Shown here piece by piece: positions 44,301 to 56,100 of a stretch of 64,000 nucleotides of DNA. The notes under the pieces are model-generated. The model ran no database searches, was not told the origin of the DNA, and was given only the letters and a program-made list of their open reading frames with translations. The number at the start of each line of letters is the position of its first letter. The first letter of the stretch is position 1. Both the position numbers and the translations under genes were made by a program. The DNA is from Botryosphaeria dothidea (lineage: Eukaryota; Ascomycota; Dothideomycetes; Botryosphaeriales; Botryosphaeriaceae): NCBI GenBank assembly GCA_011503125.2, contig WWBZ02000040.1, positions 2,604,001 to 2,668,000 on the forward strand. Reading direction: 5' to 3'.

Positions 44301-46223
44301 ACTTGCTGTTGACAGTGCTGCCGGTAGATCCTGGAAGTCGAACTCTTCCCGCCAAAACGGATCGGAAGCATCCTTGATCATGGTCCGAGCACGGGTTTCG
44401 CCATCCAGCAGCACTTCGACATAGTAGCCTCCTTGAAGGTCTTTGGAACCCGAGGACGGACGTGGTCCATGATGGATCGCCCGACCTTCAGTGAACTTGG
44501 GACTCAATGGAGGGCTGAGACGAGCTTCGATGATGCGAACATTGAGAGAGCGTTCCATACGGAACATGTCGAGAGAGTTCTGCGCTTGGGCCATTTGCGA
44601 CGACTGTGAGCCCGGCGACTGTAAATCTTCTGGAAGACTGATCGAAGGCTGTTTCGGGCCGTATAACTGGGGTATCGTAAACGCGCGGAGAAGCACAATC
44701 CAAACCTCGTACTGCACTCGCGAATCCAAGGACAGGAAAATTGGTCGAAGAAGGGATAACGACGTCGAGGTAGAGGTGTACTGTGGGTAAATAGCGATGC
44801 AGAAATCGCTGTCGAGGACGGTGGGGTCCAGCCGCTGGACTGCGCACCGCGAGAGTTGTGAGAGCTGCACGACTGAGACAAGGGTAACGTCTGTGTCGGA
44901 ATAGAGCTTCAGCTCGCCGTTCTCACGCAAAGTGCACGAGACACGGCGCCACCTCCGGGCGCCGAAGCTCTGCATGCGGGCCCCGGCGGCTGGTCGTGTT
45001 GACGCAGTGGCCGCAGATTGACCGGCTTTAACATTACCAGAATTGCTGTAGGATACATTGGTATCCCAATAGATCATTTTTCCAACTTTGATGATGGGAG
45101 CTTCCTTCAAGAGGGAAATCTCAGAATGCCTTCTGCTGTCGAGCGGTGGCCGGCCGCTTGCGCTTGAAAGCGGCTGCTGCGGCTTCGCCATCTTGTTTTG
45201 TATTCCCTTGGGCCGAATTGGTTGCCAGCACATAAGAGCTGCAAACCACGAATCATACTCCTCCTGTGTGGGTGGGCGGAGGTGAACCTCCAGGTTTGAA
45301 TTGTGTAGGTTAACATCAATATAAGCGGTATAGGATTCAGCGTCGTACGCAGTCTTGACCCGGCAACCACGCAAATCCGGAATCAATGTCCGGTGGTAAG
45401 AATTGTCGTTCTTTGGTTCATAAACCAGACTGCCGGTCTCCTCATTGATATAACAGTAAGACAGCGCCCAGGGGCTTGCCTCTCCCCTCCTGAAAGCCAA
45501 CATGCCTTTCATCCGCCCGCATGTCGAGCGCATAAGCCTCAATATCTTCTTCGCATCAGACGCAGGGACGGGCGAAACCCAAGAATCCGGCTGTGACGAG
45601 GGGTGCGAATGAGGAAGCGGAGACGTCGGCCGTGGCGGTTGCTTTGTCAGGCGAGCCCGCGAACCAGAGTTGTTCCGCGAGGACGAAACGGGAGGTGGTG
45701 ATATTGTTGATGGGTGGCCGATGGATGTGACGGTGTCGTCGAGGCCTTGAAAGGGGACAGGTCCGGTCGAGTGGACGGAGCCGATGCGATGGCGACTGTT
45801 TTTGAAGAGCGAGGCAGGGGACCGGTCTCTGGATGTCCGTTCCTCCATCGTCCGGGTGCGAGGACGGGTCTGCGACTCTCGTGAGTTCCTCATGGCGTAT
45901 TCCCCATCATTCGACGTCGTGTTCATGCGGTTAACGAGGCCGCGGTGGAGGTTCTTGGAGCCGTCGCGCGAGAGCGTCTTGGGCGAGGTCGCGGGCGAGG
46001 CAGCAGAGCTGTATTCGGTGGGTAGTTGATCGTCTGAGGCATGCGACGAGGACTGGGCGATGTCTGGGTTGGACTCCGGGGTGACGGGGCGGATGGTCGA
46101 GGTAGATTGCGAGAAGGATGCGCTGGGCAACGGAGCTGGCTGGGAATCATCCTGGGCGTAGGGCGCGTCTTCCGGTACAGCAGTCGCCGTTTTCTTGCGG
46201 CGCGAGGGCCGGGCGGTGTCCAT
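41365..46223 (-). CDS. RasGAP of BUD2/CLA2 type (PH, C2 and GAP domains)
   Basis: GTPase-activating protein for a Ras-like GTPase; Bud2 acts on Rsr1/Bud1 in polarity. Two exons, 43289-46223 and 41365-43235, with a 53 nt intron (GTACGT...ACAG) that joins LFGLLK to DHPKMRARRTLTL; 1601 residues. Order: disordered Ser/Pro N-terminus; PH domain about 232-345 (RMKGMLAFRRG to WFAALMCW); second PH-like region about 400-530 (ARRWRRVSCTLRENGELKLY); C2-like segment about 565-700 (NVRIIEARLSPP to DPFWREEFDFQDLP); GAP domain about 840-1050 with the arginine-finger segment LLFRGNTLLTKAL and the FLRFFCPAVLNPKLF signature. The C-terminal 500 residues are disordered, ending in a Glu/Arg-rich coiled tract. Target GTPase is inferred. 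Confidence 0.92.
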
Positions 46224-48849
46224 GATGCCGGACTAGTCGGTGGCCGTGCGGTGAGGTGTTGGTGGAGGTATCCCGGACTCAAGCAAACGGCGCGAGTCCG
46301 CAATGGCCACTCGCTCCGCTGGCGGACTGCAGACGGCTGCCGCTGGCGCCCGCCGCGTGTAACTTGTGGTTGTGTATGCGTGACTGGCGAGAGAGCTCGG
46401 CTGTGCGAGGCCCGAGCGAGACGCAGACCTGCGCGGCGATAACGCAATGAGCACGACCCGTTGTGATGGCGAGCGCCCGCATTGGTTTCCCGACGGCGAG
46501 GGTTCGCTGGTGTGGAGGACGATCAGCCTGGCGCCGCTGGTCAGGGAGGCATGCGGCCGTCGGTCGGGCTGGGCTGGGGGGGGGGGGTCGGGGCCGGGGC
46601 GTCGCAGCGCAGGAGCAGCAGCTTCGCGGGAGCAAGCAGGAGGCGAGCGAGCTGCGGAGCTCGGGGGGTGCGTGGTGGCGGGTGGAGGAGCGTCTCGTCT
46701 GCGGGCGGCGCTGGGCCGGAGGAAGGGAGGCGCGGCTCTGTGCGCAGGGCGAGAGGCGTGGATGGGCGGTAGTGGACGTGAGAGCGGTGTTTGTCAGGGC
46801 GGGCCTGTTGTTCGTGGTTCTACGCTCGCTCGATGAATAGGGCCGGGCGGGCTCGTGCTGGCAGCAGGGAAGCACTGAGAAGAGACTGCCCGCAGCGGTT
46901 AGAGCGCCTCGGGGCGGGAAGAGAGAGGCCACAGTGCGCTTGGGCTGCTGCTGGGCGGCCGGTGCCTGTCCATCAGCGTGTGCCCCCGAGCAGGCGACCG
47001 ACCCGGTGCATGCAGCGATCTACTGCGAAGTTCCAGCAGCCCGCCAACTCCCCTTGCACGGCCAAGGCTTCGATCTGACGCTTCCACGCATGCATCCACG
47101 CCCAGCGCCGCTCAAATGCCCAACGGCGCCGCTCACCGCATGCAGCGCCCGCGCACTGAGCACCACCACCGCCAGCGAGGCCGCCCCCGACGCAGCAGCG
47201 TTAGTTAATTGCCAGAGCAGCGCGCCCCGTCCGCTGCCCATCCCGCCCAATCACCAGCCCGTGGCCGCCGCCGACGCAAGGGAGCGCTGCTCCACCTGTG
47301 CTGCTCCCGCCCCTGGGAATCGCTTGGAACAGCGCAGCGAGCCTGGAGCACTCGAGCCACCCCGTCGGAGCGGCCTGCGCCCTTTCTCATTACCGTGGCG
47401 CTGGGAACGGACAGCTGGCTGCCCGTTTGAACGCCTGCTGCTCTCATCATTGCACAAGGACCACGAGCCACCTTATTAATTCTCCTATGTATCTACTTAA
47501 CTCTCCGAAGCAATACGTGGCGCTACAGCCTCTCTGCGGCAATGTTTCGTCCTGACCTGCCGCTGTTTCGCACCCCGTAATGCACGAAACAAGCTGCGTG
47601 CAGCTCCTTCCGCAGGGGACCAATGTCTTGTTGCTGATGAGGTAGGTACCCGCTAATGAAGGTGGGTTCCTGAAGTTTTGCTGTCTTGCATTATTGCTTT
47701 TTTCTTTTTTTTTTAACCGGGCGAACGGGCCGTAGGTACGTTGTGCTGCAAGCTGCACCTAATAATGCCGGTATCCATGGCCGCCCTGCGATGGGGCCAA
47801 AAAGACCGTCAGGCACCCTTTGTCTAGTATGAATGCATTAGTCGGGCGCTCAATGGGGTGCCGTCTACATCTACTCACCTAGATTGAATGCTTCGCGCAT
47901 GTATAGAGCTCGTTCCATTCACAATCGACTGGTCTCGCCCGCTTGCAACCCATGCGGTGAGAACGCCGGTCATCTTCTAGCAACATTGATCAGACAATGG
48001 TTTTCTTGGTTCCAAGAGTCCTTCGGCCTTATGAGCGGTCAGGCTGAAGATGAAGAGAGAATTGTCCCGTATCCTTGTTCAAGTGCGAAAAGTTAACCCA
48101 TCAGGCCGCTGACAACGAATCAGCATACAGTCATATGACAGCCAGTGAATCAGTTTTTTTTTCTCACGGACGGGTCCCCACATAACTCAGTTCACTACGC
48201 ATGCTGGCCATTAACAAGTCTCATAAACAACGCAATTGTATGCCATTTCGGCGTATCTCAGTAACTAAATATCTCCATCATGACGTGTGTATTGACCGTC
48301 ATCCGTCGCAATCAGTATAAACGTCCCAAATGGGGGGAAGTCCGCCGGCTGGAACATTCCATGGCAGAAAAGAAAAACGGCGTACGAAATGAAAGAAAAC
48401 GAGCTCCCACCCGAGAACGAGAATCCAGAATGGAGAAGAAAGCAACTATCACCGCGAAGGGGAATCTGCCTGCTGATGAAAGACAACCACGCCAACATGC
48501 GCCTGGGTGAAAATCTTCTGCCTGGTAAAAGGAGAAAAGAAGAAAACCTGAAGGGTCAGGCAGAAGCAAAAAGCAATTCGTAGAACATAAAAAAAGGGGA
48601 TACCACGAAGCAAAAGCATACCTAGCCATCTGCACAGGTCAATCCCGGCTGAGCATCCTGAACACCTAGATTACCCGTACCCGCACCTGCATGTGTCCCC
48701 CGTCATGACGGATGCCAAGCCTGAACACATCATCCTCTCGTGGCCAATATCATCCCGCATGTAGTCAGCAAAACCGACCAAAGAGCCAATCAATATAACA
48801 GTCAGCGCCTTGCTACCACTGCACACAACCATAGCGATCCGCGTGTCCT
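46224..48849. other. Intergenic, upstream of the RasGAP gene
   Basis: About 2.6 kb. The first 1.2 kb is GC-rich with overlapping frames on both strands (up to 217 codons) that look like composition artefacts; it includes a 12-base G run at 46576-46587. The second half is more AT-rich and holds the 3' side of the next gene. No gene recognised. Confidence 0.5.
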
Positions 48850-50049
48850 TCATCTAAAGGGTGGCCGATCTGAACCCTCTGGCTCCAGGCTCGCAGCGCT
48901 CATAGGCTGACTCGGGCTCCTCGCACCACTCAAATCACCACTACCCGTCTTGCGGAGCGCTTGTCGCATGGTCTCGACCATCAGCTCTCCACCGCTGAGC
49001 GGCGGACTGTAGGCACCTTGAGACAGAGTCGGGCTGGCAGGCGCACCACTCACACGCGCCGCTTTCGCATCCATTCCCTTCATGCTGGGTGCGCCGCTTG
49101 TAGGAGGGCTGGTGCCAACCCCACGAGACGAAGCCGGGCTGCGGACTGGCGACGGAGAGCGGTTTGCGGTTGACGAGAGCGACATGTGGTGGACAGAATC
49201 GCGGCTGGTTTCTGCGTGCTCTGCCTGCACGACATCTGCGAAAGAGATGAAAGAAAGGCGGCGCACGTCTTCCTTGTCGAAGGATCCATAGTTAGATCCG
49301 TCTGCCCCATCGTCTGTTTCCGACTTTGAGGCCACCTCGTCGATCGTTGGCGAAGACACAGCCTCCGCCGATCCGGAACTCGCGGCGATGCTGGACGCGG
49401 CAGGCTGATGTGCGGCATGCATTACGATTTCTACTTCGTCCGGATTGAGGTGATCGTCCGTGATAGCCTGCGCGGAGGCTTCCAACACCGGCGGGATGTG
49501 ATCCTCCGTTTGGATATGCGAGGGTATGGCGGGCGAAAGTTCGCCCGAAAGGGTGCTCTCCTGCACATTGCGCTCAAATATCTGCGATGAGGCAGGCGAG
49601 TGGAGCCGGGGCGATGAGGATCTATATCCCCTGCTAGGGGAGGCGGCAGACGAAGCATAGACGCGCGGACTGCCCTGAGGCGTGCTGACGAAGGCCTGGC
49701 GAGCATCGACGGGCGGCGAATGTCTTGGAGAAATGGGGCGTATGGCAGCTCGCGCAGGCGTCGTCTGCTGTTGCGCAGTCGCATTCTCAGGCAGGCCGCC
49801 TGGAGTGCGCGGCGGCGGCGGCTGATCTCGCTGGGTGGAGGGCTTCTCGGGCTTCTTGTCGGCAGCGTCCTTCTTCCGCCCCAATCCGAAGAAGCGGCGC
49901 TTGCCGGCGGACTTTGGATTGTGGTTGGAGTCGTCGTTGGCGGTGTCGCTGTCGCCGGTGGTGCGGCGCTCTGGCAACAGGGCGACGGAGGAATTGCGCG
50001 GGCTGGGGCCGACGGGCATGGCCTTGGGTGGATCCTGTAGGGCGCTCAT
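48850..50049 (-). CDS. Uncharacterised Ser/Pro-rich fungal protein
   Basis: Single exon, 399 residues, start ATG at 50047-50049. I do not recognise a named family. The N-terminus has a basic patch (GKRRFFGLGRKKDAADKK) in an otherwise Ser/Pro/Ala-rich, probably disordered chain with many SP sites (RPISPRHSPP, SSSPRLHSPASS). Two segments look less random: DKEDVRRLSFISFADVVQAEH near residue 260, and GGELMVETMRQALRKTGSGDL near residue 360; these would be the ones to test for conservation. No signal peptide or membrane span. It might be a phosphoregulated scaffold, but that is a guess from composition. Confidence 0.7.
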   Translation of the reverse strand: MSALQDPPKAMPVGPSPRNSSVALLPERRTTGDSDTANDDSNHNPKSAGKRRFFGLGRKKDAADKKPEKPSTQRDQPPPPRTPGGLPENATAQQQTTPARAAIRPISPRHSPPVDARQAFVSTPQGSPRVYASSAASPSRGYRSSSPRLHSPASSQIFERNVQESTLSGELSPAIPSHIQTEDHIPPVLEASAQAITDDHLNPDEVEIVMHAAHQPAASSIAASSGSAEAVSSPTIDEVASKSETDDGADGSNYGSFDKEDVRRLSFISFADVVQAEHAETSRDSVHHMSLSSTANRSPSPVRSPASSRGVGTSPPTSGAPSMKGMDAKAARVSGAPASPTLSQGAYSPPLSGGELMVETMRQALRKTGSGDLSGARSPSQPMSAASLEPEGSDRPPFR

Positions 50050-53000
50050 TGCGGCGCTCGTGTGCTCGACTCAGGGCGTGTCGTGGTCGGGGGTGATCTT
50101 TTTCGGTGCGGTGCGTGGGGATTAGGAGAAGGAAGGGCGCTGGCGAGCGATGCGGCCTTGGGTGCTTGGGGGCGTGAGAGAGCGAGGCAGCGCGTTTCAG
50201 AAATCCGAGTCAAACGGTGGTCACAGGAGGCGTGGTGCTACGCGCATGGCATTGGGGGATTGGCCGGGCGCTGGATCTTGTAGGCACTGGCGCGCAACAG
50301 ACCGGCTCTGGCGACGTGGAGTGTTGGTTGGAACAGTGGTGGGCGCTCGTCGAGAGCTGGTTGTGGGCAGCGTCATCAGCGCACATGACGCCTCTCGCCT
50401 TTCTCGATGCGCGGAGTCCCTGCGTGCCTGCGCCGCCAGCGCCAGCCGCCCAACGGGAGCCAAGCGGCCTCATGGCTGCCGTCCAGCCCCCGCGTGGCAG
50501 TGGGGGGATCGCAGCCGGGAACAGTACGTACAAACCTGTTGCTGCGGCCAGCTCATGGCGCCCGAGCATCTTCACTGCCCTCTTAGTCCGCCGCCGCAAG
50601 TGTCACGCAGCCGCAGCGCAGCGCAGCTCGCTTGGCGGGGCGGACCCTTACCGGTAGCCCAACGGTCGGCATCCCCTTCCACACTCCGCGTCACGCTCGC
50701 GAAGAAACGACAAGGAGACAGCGCGCGGTTCGCACGCTTCCGCCCTCTTCCTCCGACTCGTTCACCGTCTTTATCACGGTGATTCAGGACCTGCCACCAC
50801 CTGTCGATCAAGCATCGCCAGTCTCCTATGACGCGGTGGTAATGCTGATCGGCACCTGGAGCGTTTGGGCTTGATGGCCAGTAACACGAGCAATTCGCCG
50901 TCACCGCTCTGCGCCCTGCAACGCGGATGCGCGCTGTATCAGCCTGCTGGATTGATTGACCACCCTACCCGCCCGCTCGGCTTCAATCTCACAACTCTAT
51001 CGCCCGCTCCCGCGTGCGCCGAAATTGAAAACGCGTGGCCGGGTCCTGCTAAAATGCCATTCCTCATCAACGGGAAACACAAATTCTTGCCTCTTGCCGC
51101 AAGTGGGCTCTGGTCATGATTCGGGTGCTGCATCGTGACCTCGACAGCTCCGCTGCGACTACCTCCGTTCGGCTAAGTCTGGGTCCTGCCTTACGGATGC
51201 CGTCATGATCTCCTCCAACTGGATCATTACCACGTATCAATTCTCCAGAGCACCACGGCACCGGCTCTGCCTCAAATGCGCACATGCTGGCCCCTGGCCC
51301 ATCTCGGTTTGGCCCGCCTTGCGTGCCCGGGTGCTGCCCAATCTAAACCCTTCTGGAACTGCTGCTTCAGGAGCGTATTGTTTGGAACGTACACAGGTGG
51401 GTCTCTGGCATGAAGTCACCGACTGATTCTGCTGCATCGCCGAACATTTGCTGCCCCATGTATCCATCGTAAAGAGTATTGGGCTTTTGGAGTGGGGTGC
51501 CTTCACGGCCCCTTGGCAATTGATAACCTGTGCTCCAGTGCCGTTTGCAATATGAACAAACTCCCATGCTCGTCTCCACGACTCGCCCCATGAATCGCTT
51601 TCGTCAGGGTCCGCCGGCTATCCTATCTCTTGCGAAGCAAAAGCCAGAGTGCCGTGAGCTGTCCGTCGTGATCAGGACAGGATGAGGCCAAGATTTCTCC
51701 GCACGTGGACGATTCATATCTCACTCGGAGCATTTTACGGCTCGCGATGCTGCTCCAATCTGGAGGTCAATTCCGCTGCTGAGATTACCGAGCTTCGCGT
51801 GTCAGTGGGATGCGAGCTCGTTTCTGCGGACACAGAATTGCCGAAAGATAGCCGGTGGTAGAACTCTTGCAGATCGAGATGGTCGTCGTCGAATTTACTA
51901 GCCTCCGACACGAGCATTCCTCACAAGGACATGGAATGGATTCTGAGGCGAGTTTTACTAAACGCATGGGGGATATGCGGGTCTTTATGCTCTAACCTTC
52001 GACATACGGGCATATCCCGTGATATTGCGTCCCGACCTTGAGTCGCGACTTGATGCAGTTGCAGTGATAAGGACTCTTGGCCGTTTATTGACAGAGAGCT
52101 CATTCAGACACCTCGTATCTACCGACGGCCGTGAAAGATTCGGCACTTCTTCACAAAAGAACTATTGGTATGAACAACATCTGGGGCACATAGATATTTG
52201 CGTGCCCATTGCATATTTGTAGGCATGTTGTGTAGACCCTTTAGCGAAGAGCCAAGGGGACCCCTGGACGTGACGAGTTCCACATCCATGGCACTATGCC
52301 ACAACTACAGGCTCCGTCACCTCTTTGTCTCGCGCTTCCCTTCCATACTTTCCGCCTTTGTCCCGAAACTTCGGTCTCTGCACCGAGTTCAGCATTGAAC
52401 TGCGCGATTTCCAGCTAAAAATCGCCTTGTCTTTCGACTGATACATGATCACCACTCCTTCAAACTTGTTAAGGTGTGCTAGTGAATGCTAGTTTTGAAG
52501 AGTACGTCAGCCAAACGAACAGCAGAGTGTCTTCGAAATGAACCATCTTTCCAGGTGACCTGGATTTCGAGCAAGATCCATGTAAATCCCACTACCTCAT
52601 GCGCCTCGGATGTTCCTGCACTCTCATGTCGTTCGAATGTGTTGCGGAGCCCATGTCAAATTAAGCGTGCTTTATCCGGCTAAAGGAACTACTTTAACCA
52701 TTATAACTCATCATAGTACCCAATCGCTCCCCCACGATATCAGTTTCTAGAAGCGAAGATCACGGGAACATTTTCTGAAACAAATTTCTAACTCCCTCTT
52801 CATTCATTTCATTTCCGGATGCAAGTCATTGTTGTACATACTTTTTTGGTTCTCTGTATCCCCTGCCACCGCCATACCACAACATCCTATCGCTGATTGC
52901 CAATCCCATTCGCGATATTGGCATGAGCAAAGTGGAAGCCTCCAAAGGAAATCAAGAAAAAAGTGGAAAAAACATTGAAAACGCCCCAATTTCTGCCCGG

Positions 53001-53196
53001 TTAACTAGCTCGGAAATGGGGGTGGTGTTTCTTTTTCTTCTTCCGAGGTTGGGAGAAATCCCATTAGGATGCAGTCCGCCAGTCTCCAATGAACAACGCC
53101 AAAACGAAAGGAACGACCGTGATCGTGCCTGAACAAAGCAAACTGAACCTCAAGTCGTGAATCGAACTATGAAACCACCGAGTTTGACGTTTTCCA
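50050..53196. other. Intergenic between the Ser/Pro-rich gene and SPT6
   Basis: About 3.1 kb. The first 0.9 kb is GC-rich with overlapping chance frames; the remainder is AT-richer with frames under about 90 codons. Contains the Ser/Pro-rich gene promoter and SPT6 3' UTR. Nothing else recognised. Confidence 0.5.
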
Positions 53197-56100
53197 TTAC
53201 CGCTTCCGAGCAGCGTTGTTCGCGAAGAGAAGCTTGAATCCGTTCTTTAGGGCACGCATGTCGGGGTAGTGATTTTTCTGAAGTTCAAAGGCATTCGGAA
53301 TGACCTTGACAGGCCACGAGGCAAGTGGAGCTTGTTGGCCAGCCTTGAAGCACAGGTGGAAGTAACCTGGGAACTTGGGGTTGATGCAAAAGGCATACAT
53401 GCTGCGTCTAGGGTTTGCCTCCGTGTAGGTGGTAAGCCATTGCTCTGGAGTCTTTTGTTAGCGGAACAGATTTTCTTTTGGCTTGAGGAGGCAGGACTTA
53501 CCGGTCTGCGCCTTGCTGCCACTCTGGTATTTCTCGTCAGTCATCATCTCATCCACCTTCTTCGCCATAGCCTTGACGTGAAGCACGATCAACTCATCAA
53601 GATCGCTGTATGTGTACTTTCCGCCAATCTTTAGGGTACGGCCCAGGCTGAACTCGTTCTCCTTGTCCAACTCCAGCACATCAATGTGCTGATAGATGTT
53701 GTCCGACACTTTCCAGGTGACGGCAAGGTGGTCCAGACCCTTGGAAGAGGGCCTGATAACCACGTCACCACGACCCTGGGATCCCAGGTATTCTTCGGCC
53801 TGTGCAGCATTGAAAGGACGGAAGAGCGGATGCTTGATGACGCGCTGGGCACGCCCGGTCTTGCTTTCCTTTTCTTTGGCTTCGGCGTCCTTGTCAGCTC
53901 TCTCCTGTTGCTCATCCCATTCGCCTCGTGGGCGATCGATATGACGATGATAACCATCCTTGAGTTGCTTCTCGTTGAACGAGACCTGACAAGACAAAGC
54001 CTTGCGATTGAGGAAAGTGACCTTCGCCTGGACCGTCTGATTTGCCTGAAACACTTGTCGAGGGTCTATTCCACGCTCACCGCCGACGTTGTTGGGGAAT
54101 TCGGGCTCGTTGCAGATGGCTTCCATGCCGCAGTCCAGGCGACCTTCGATATGATCAGGGAACACACGCCGGATCTTGACCGGGATGATCATGCTTTCCG
54201 TCAGCGAATCGCGGGTCTCGCCCGTGAGCATGGTGTAGATTTCATCTGAAGTCATGTAGGTGAATTTGTTGCGCAATTCCTCATACGGCACCTGCAGTTC
54301 AGCCCGGATGGTCTCGAGAGTTGCTCGCTTCCGTTGATGGAATTGGGCTTCCAGTTGCTCGGCATACTCCTCCAGGACCAGATCGTTGACCTTCTCTTGG
54401 GCATCCTCACGTATGAGCCTCTTGACCACCGCTCCAGGACCGTTCTCATCTTGTTCAGCCTTGATATCTTCCTCATCCATCTCGAGAGCATCTGCGGCCA
54501 TCTTGCGACCGAGATCATAGTCCTCTGGATGCACACGGGTAGAATCAAGGTAGTCGGACTCCGGCTCGGAAGGATCATAGCTAATGTAAAGGAAACTTGC
54601 GCAGTTCATCCAAACCTTGGGACCAACCGCTGGAAGAATACCCTTGTCAGGATCACCAACGAGCTCATCTCTCGTAGCCACATCTTGGCGATTGAGGTTG
54701 ATAACTTTGGTGAGCTGCTGAGCCTTTCTCGGACCAAGACCACAAACATACGGAAGGAGGTTGCCCAGATAGGAATCGTTTATAGCCTCATTGATCTCAA
54801 CGCCTACGAGGTTCACGATATCCACCATGGCCATCTCGAGGTACTTCATGAGCTTGTCCTGCGGAAGGAGAATCTGATTGGGGTCGAACGAGATGGAGAC
54901 GATGTCTTTGTTCAGAGCGGCATACTCCTTTAGGGGGCTCTGGAGGAACTTGGCGAGGCCAATGCAGTATTTCACCAAAGGAGCGGTAGCCGGATGCTCT
55001 ACGGTAGACCTGTCACTGGTGTGATAAAGTCTAGCGACTTCGTCATTGACCATGACAACCTCGAGCTTGTCGCTCTTTTCATTGCCATCTTCGTCCTCGT
55101 AGTCAGCGCAGCGAAGGTTCATGGTCTTCACAATTTGCTGGAGATCCTTGTAGAGTTTGCGCGTCTCCACGGTGAAGCCGATACACCCACGACGTCAGGT
55201 TTCCGTCTTTGAATCAGCTCGATGAGAGTTTCAATGTCCTTGGCATCTGGAATGTACTTCTCCTTGTTTCCAGGACGCAGGTCGTTAAACTTGCCCTGCT
55301 CCAGGACACGTCCTTCCTCGTCAACCCAGGCATAGCACACGGCGTCGCGGCCAGGGATACCGTTGCCGTTAGAAAGGGCAAGGACTCTCGGACAGTACCA
55401 AGCTGCATGCCCTTCGGCTTGTAAGGGCTTGATCCAATTTCTCTGCAAAGCGATCCTTGCACTGCCTAGCAAGAGCATTCTCGCACTCTGCTTGACAGTC
55501 CTCCTTGACTCCTTTGGCAATGATCCTCTCGAGCTCGGAAGAGCCATGTCCAGAATCTGAGTACGGAATTTGTTTCCTTCGGAGGCACGGTCGCTGGTTC
55601 CATCGGAGCTGAGCATTGCATGGAAATCCTCCTTGATCCCTCTGGTAATTCTGCAGCCTGACCTTGACTTCTACCATGCCCTCATCCTCAGCTTGAGCAT
55701 TCTCAAGAATAACTCTGGCCGCCGAGCCATCGCCGTGTACTCCTGGTTTGCGCAAGTACTTGAACTCGTAGTAGGGGTGGTCCTCCGTGATCTTACGAAG
55801 ACCCTTCTCAGTGCGATGAACATCAAAAGGCCAGCCGTGTAAGAATGTGCGCCTCATAACACTGCGCATCCTTGGACTCATGACCAACTCTTCTGCGAAC
55901 ATGGCTTTAGCGGAGCGCAGAACCTGTGCGGATGTCTGGTACTCCGGCGGGTCAAGTAGGTTGTCAGCCATATCTTCGGGCATGTCCTGGGGATCTTCAG
56001 GATACACGCGGTGACCGTCCTTCTGCAGATTTTTTGCGTAATCATCGGGAGTGATGCCAATAGCGCGGACGAGGTTGTAGACTCTGCTAGCTCGGATCCT

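Noticed and set aside
46279..46932. 217-codon minus-strand frame and several plus frames upstream of RasGAP
   Set aside because: Overlapping frames in all phases over a GC-rich stretch; composition artefact.
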